Shown here piece after piece: positions 5,799 to 6,057 of a stretch of DNA of 6,057 nt; within the stretch, counting starts at the first letter, position 1, and each line of letters begins with the position of its first letter. A program made the translations under genes and the position numbers. Location of the stretch: the NCBI GenBank assembly GCA_017881705.1, contig JADGQP010000166.1:1-6057 (forward strand). The letters run 5' to 3'. The DNA comes from Christensenellaceae bacterium (GTDB taxonomy: Bacteria > Bacillota > Clostridia > Christensenellales > Aristaeellaceae). The notes under the pieces are model-generated. The model worked only from the letters and a program-made list of their open reading frames with translations. It made no database searches and had not been told where the DNA came from.

Positions 5799-6014
5799 AT
5801 GAAAAAGACGTATCTGCTTTCCGAACTGGACTGTGCAGCCTGCGCCGATCGGCTGGAAACCGCCGTACGCCGCATACCTGGCGTGACCGGCGCGCAGGTG
5901 AACTTCGTAACCCGAAAGTTAACGCTGGAAGCGGACGAAGCAGTTTTTGGCCAGATGCTGGAAGAGGCGCGTAAACTCGCCGCGCGTACGGTGCGGGGCT
6001 GCGTGCTGCTGTAA
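5799..6014 (+). CDS. Stand-alone heavy-metal-associated (HMA) domain protein
   Basis: A 71-residue cytosolic metal-binding protein made of one ferredoxin-like HMA domain. The metal loop is ELDCAACADRLE, with Cys12 and Cys15. Next come VRRIPGVTGAQVNFVTRKLT, the standard second helix/strand segment (conserved PGV and VNF), and a shorter C-terminal half ending in RGCVLL. An Asp directly before CxxC (DCAAC) matches the N-terminal domain of Zn/Cd/Pb ATPases such as ZntA and CadA, whereas copper chaperones usually have TCxxC. It probably hands metal to, or senses metal for, an efflux ATPase. The ATG at 5799 has GGAGG at 5785-5789 with 9-base spacing and follows the repressor stop by 15 bases, so both are on one transcript. 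The gene ends in a clear TAA, so within this window it is separate and not fused to an ATPase; a split or truncated ATPase N-terminus is the alternative. Confidence 0.87.
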   Translation: MKKTYLLSELDCAACADRLETAVRRIPGVTGAQVNFVTRKLTLEADEAVFGQMLEEARKLAARTVRGCVLL

Positions 6015-6057
6015 TTTGCCGTGGTTTGGAAAATGATAAGAACGGGAGATGGTTTTC

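Noticed and set aside
6033..6057. Possible start of the next gene (ATG at 6033 or 6049)
   Set aside because: Only a few codons are visible and neither ATG has a well-spaced ribosome site, so the start and product cannot be called.

Overview
The window looks like chromosomal DNA from a fairly GC-rich Bacillota (Firmicutes) bacterium of the Clostridia type. Three things point there: a class B sortase, a DnaK without the roughly 24-residue insertion that Gram-negative DnaKs carry in the N-terminal domain, and clean AGGAGG-type ribosome binding sites throughout. I cannot name the species. No RNA gene, insertion sequence or CRISPR array is visible. Coding density is high and the longest gap between genes is 166 bases.

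Left block (1-4632, all minus strand). Read in the direction of transcription, the genes are a DnaK-type Hsp70 (4632-2836), a DUF5685-like protein with CxxC and two DxxxD motifs (2802-1933), a J-domain protein with a Gly-rich region, a helical-repeat-like region and a Cys-rich tail (1952-1170), a two-helix membrane protein with a C-terminal zinc ribbon (1103-690), and a class B sortase cut off by the window edge (615-1). Gaps are 33, overlap of 20, 66 and 74 bases, so the five genes probably form one transcription unit. It resembles a specialised Hsp70/J-protein set rather than the housekeeping hrcA-grpE-dnaK-dnaJ operon: GrpE, HrcA, a zinc-finger DnaJ and a CIRCE operator are all absent, and two uncharacterised proteins take their place. 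The sortase may link the set to the cell surface, but that is inference.

Middle (4633-4798). A divergent intergenic region holds a possible minus-strand promoter and a small hairpin in the dnaK leader. To its right, on the plus strand, is a DNA-deoxyinosine (hypoxanthine) glycosylase of the uracil-DNA glycosylase superfamily (4799-5323), which repairs deaminated adenine.

Right block (5324-6057, plus strand). This is the beginning of a metal-resistance operon: a strong sigma-A-type promoter with a 10-2-10 inverted-repeat operator over its start site, an ArsR/SmtB repressor with both the Cys-type (alpha3N) and the His/Asp/Glu-type (alpha5) metal sites, and a stand-alone HMA domain protein with a DCAAC motif. 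The residues favour Zn/Cd/Pb over copper. A P-type metal ATPase is the expected next gene, but the window ends 43 bases after the HMA gene.
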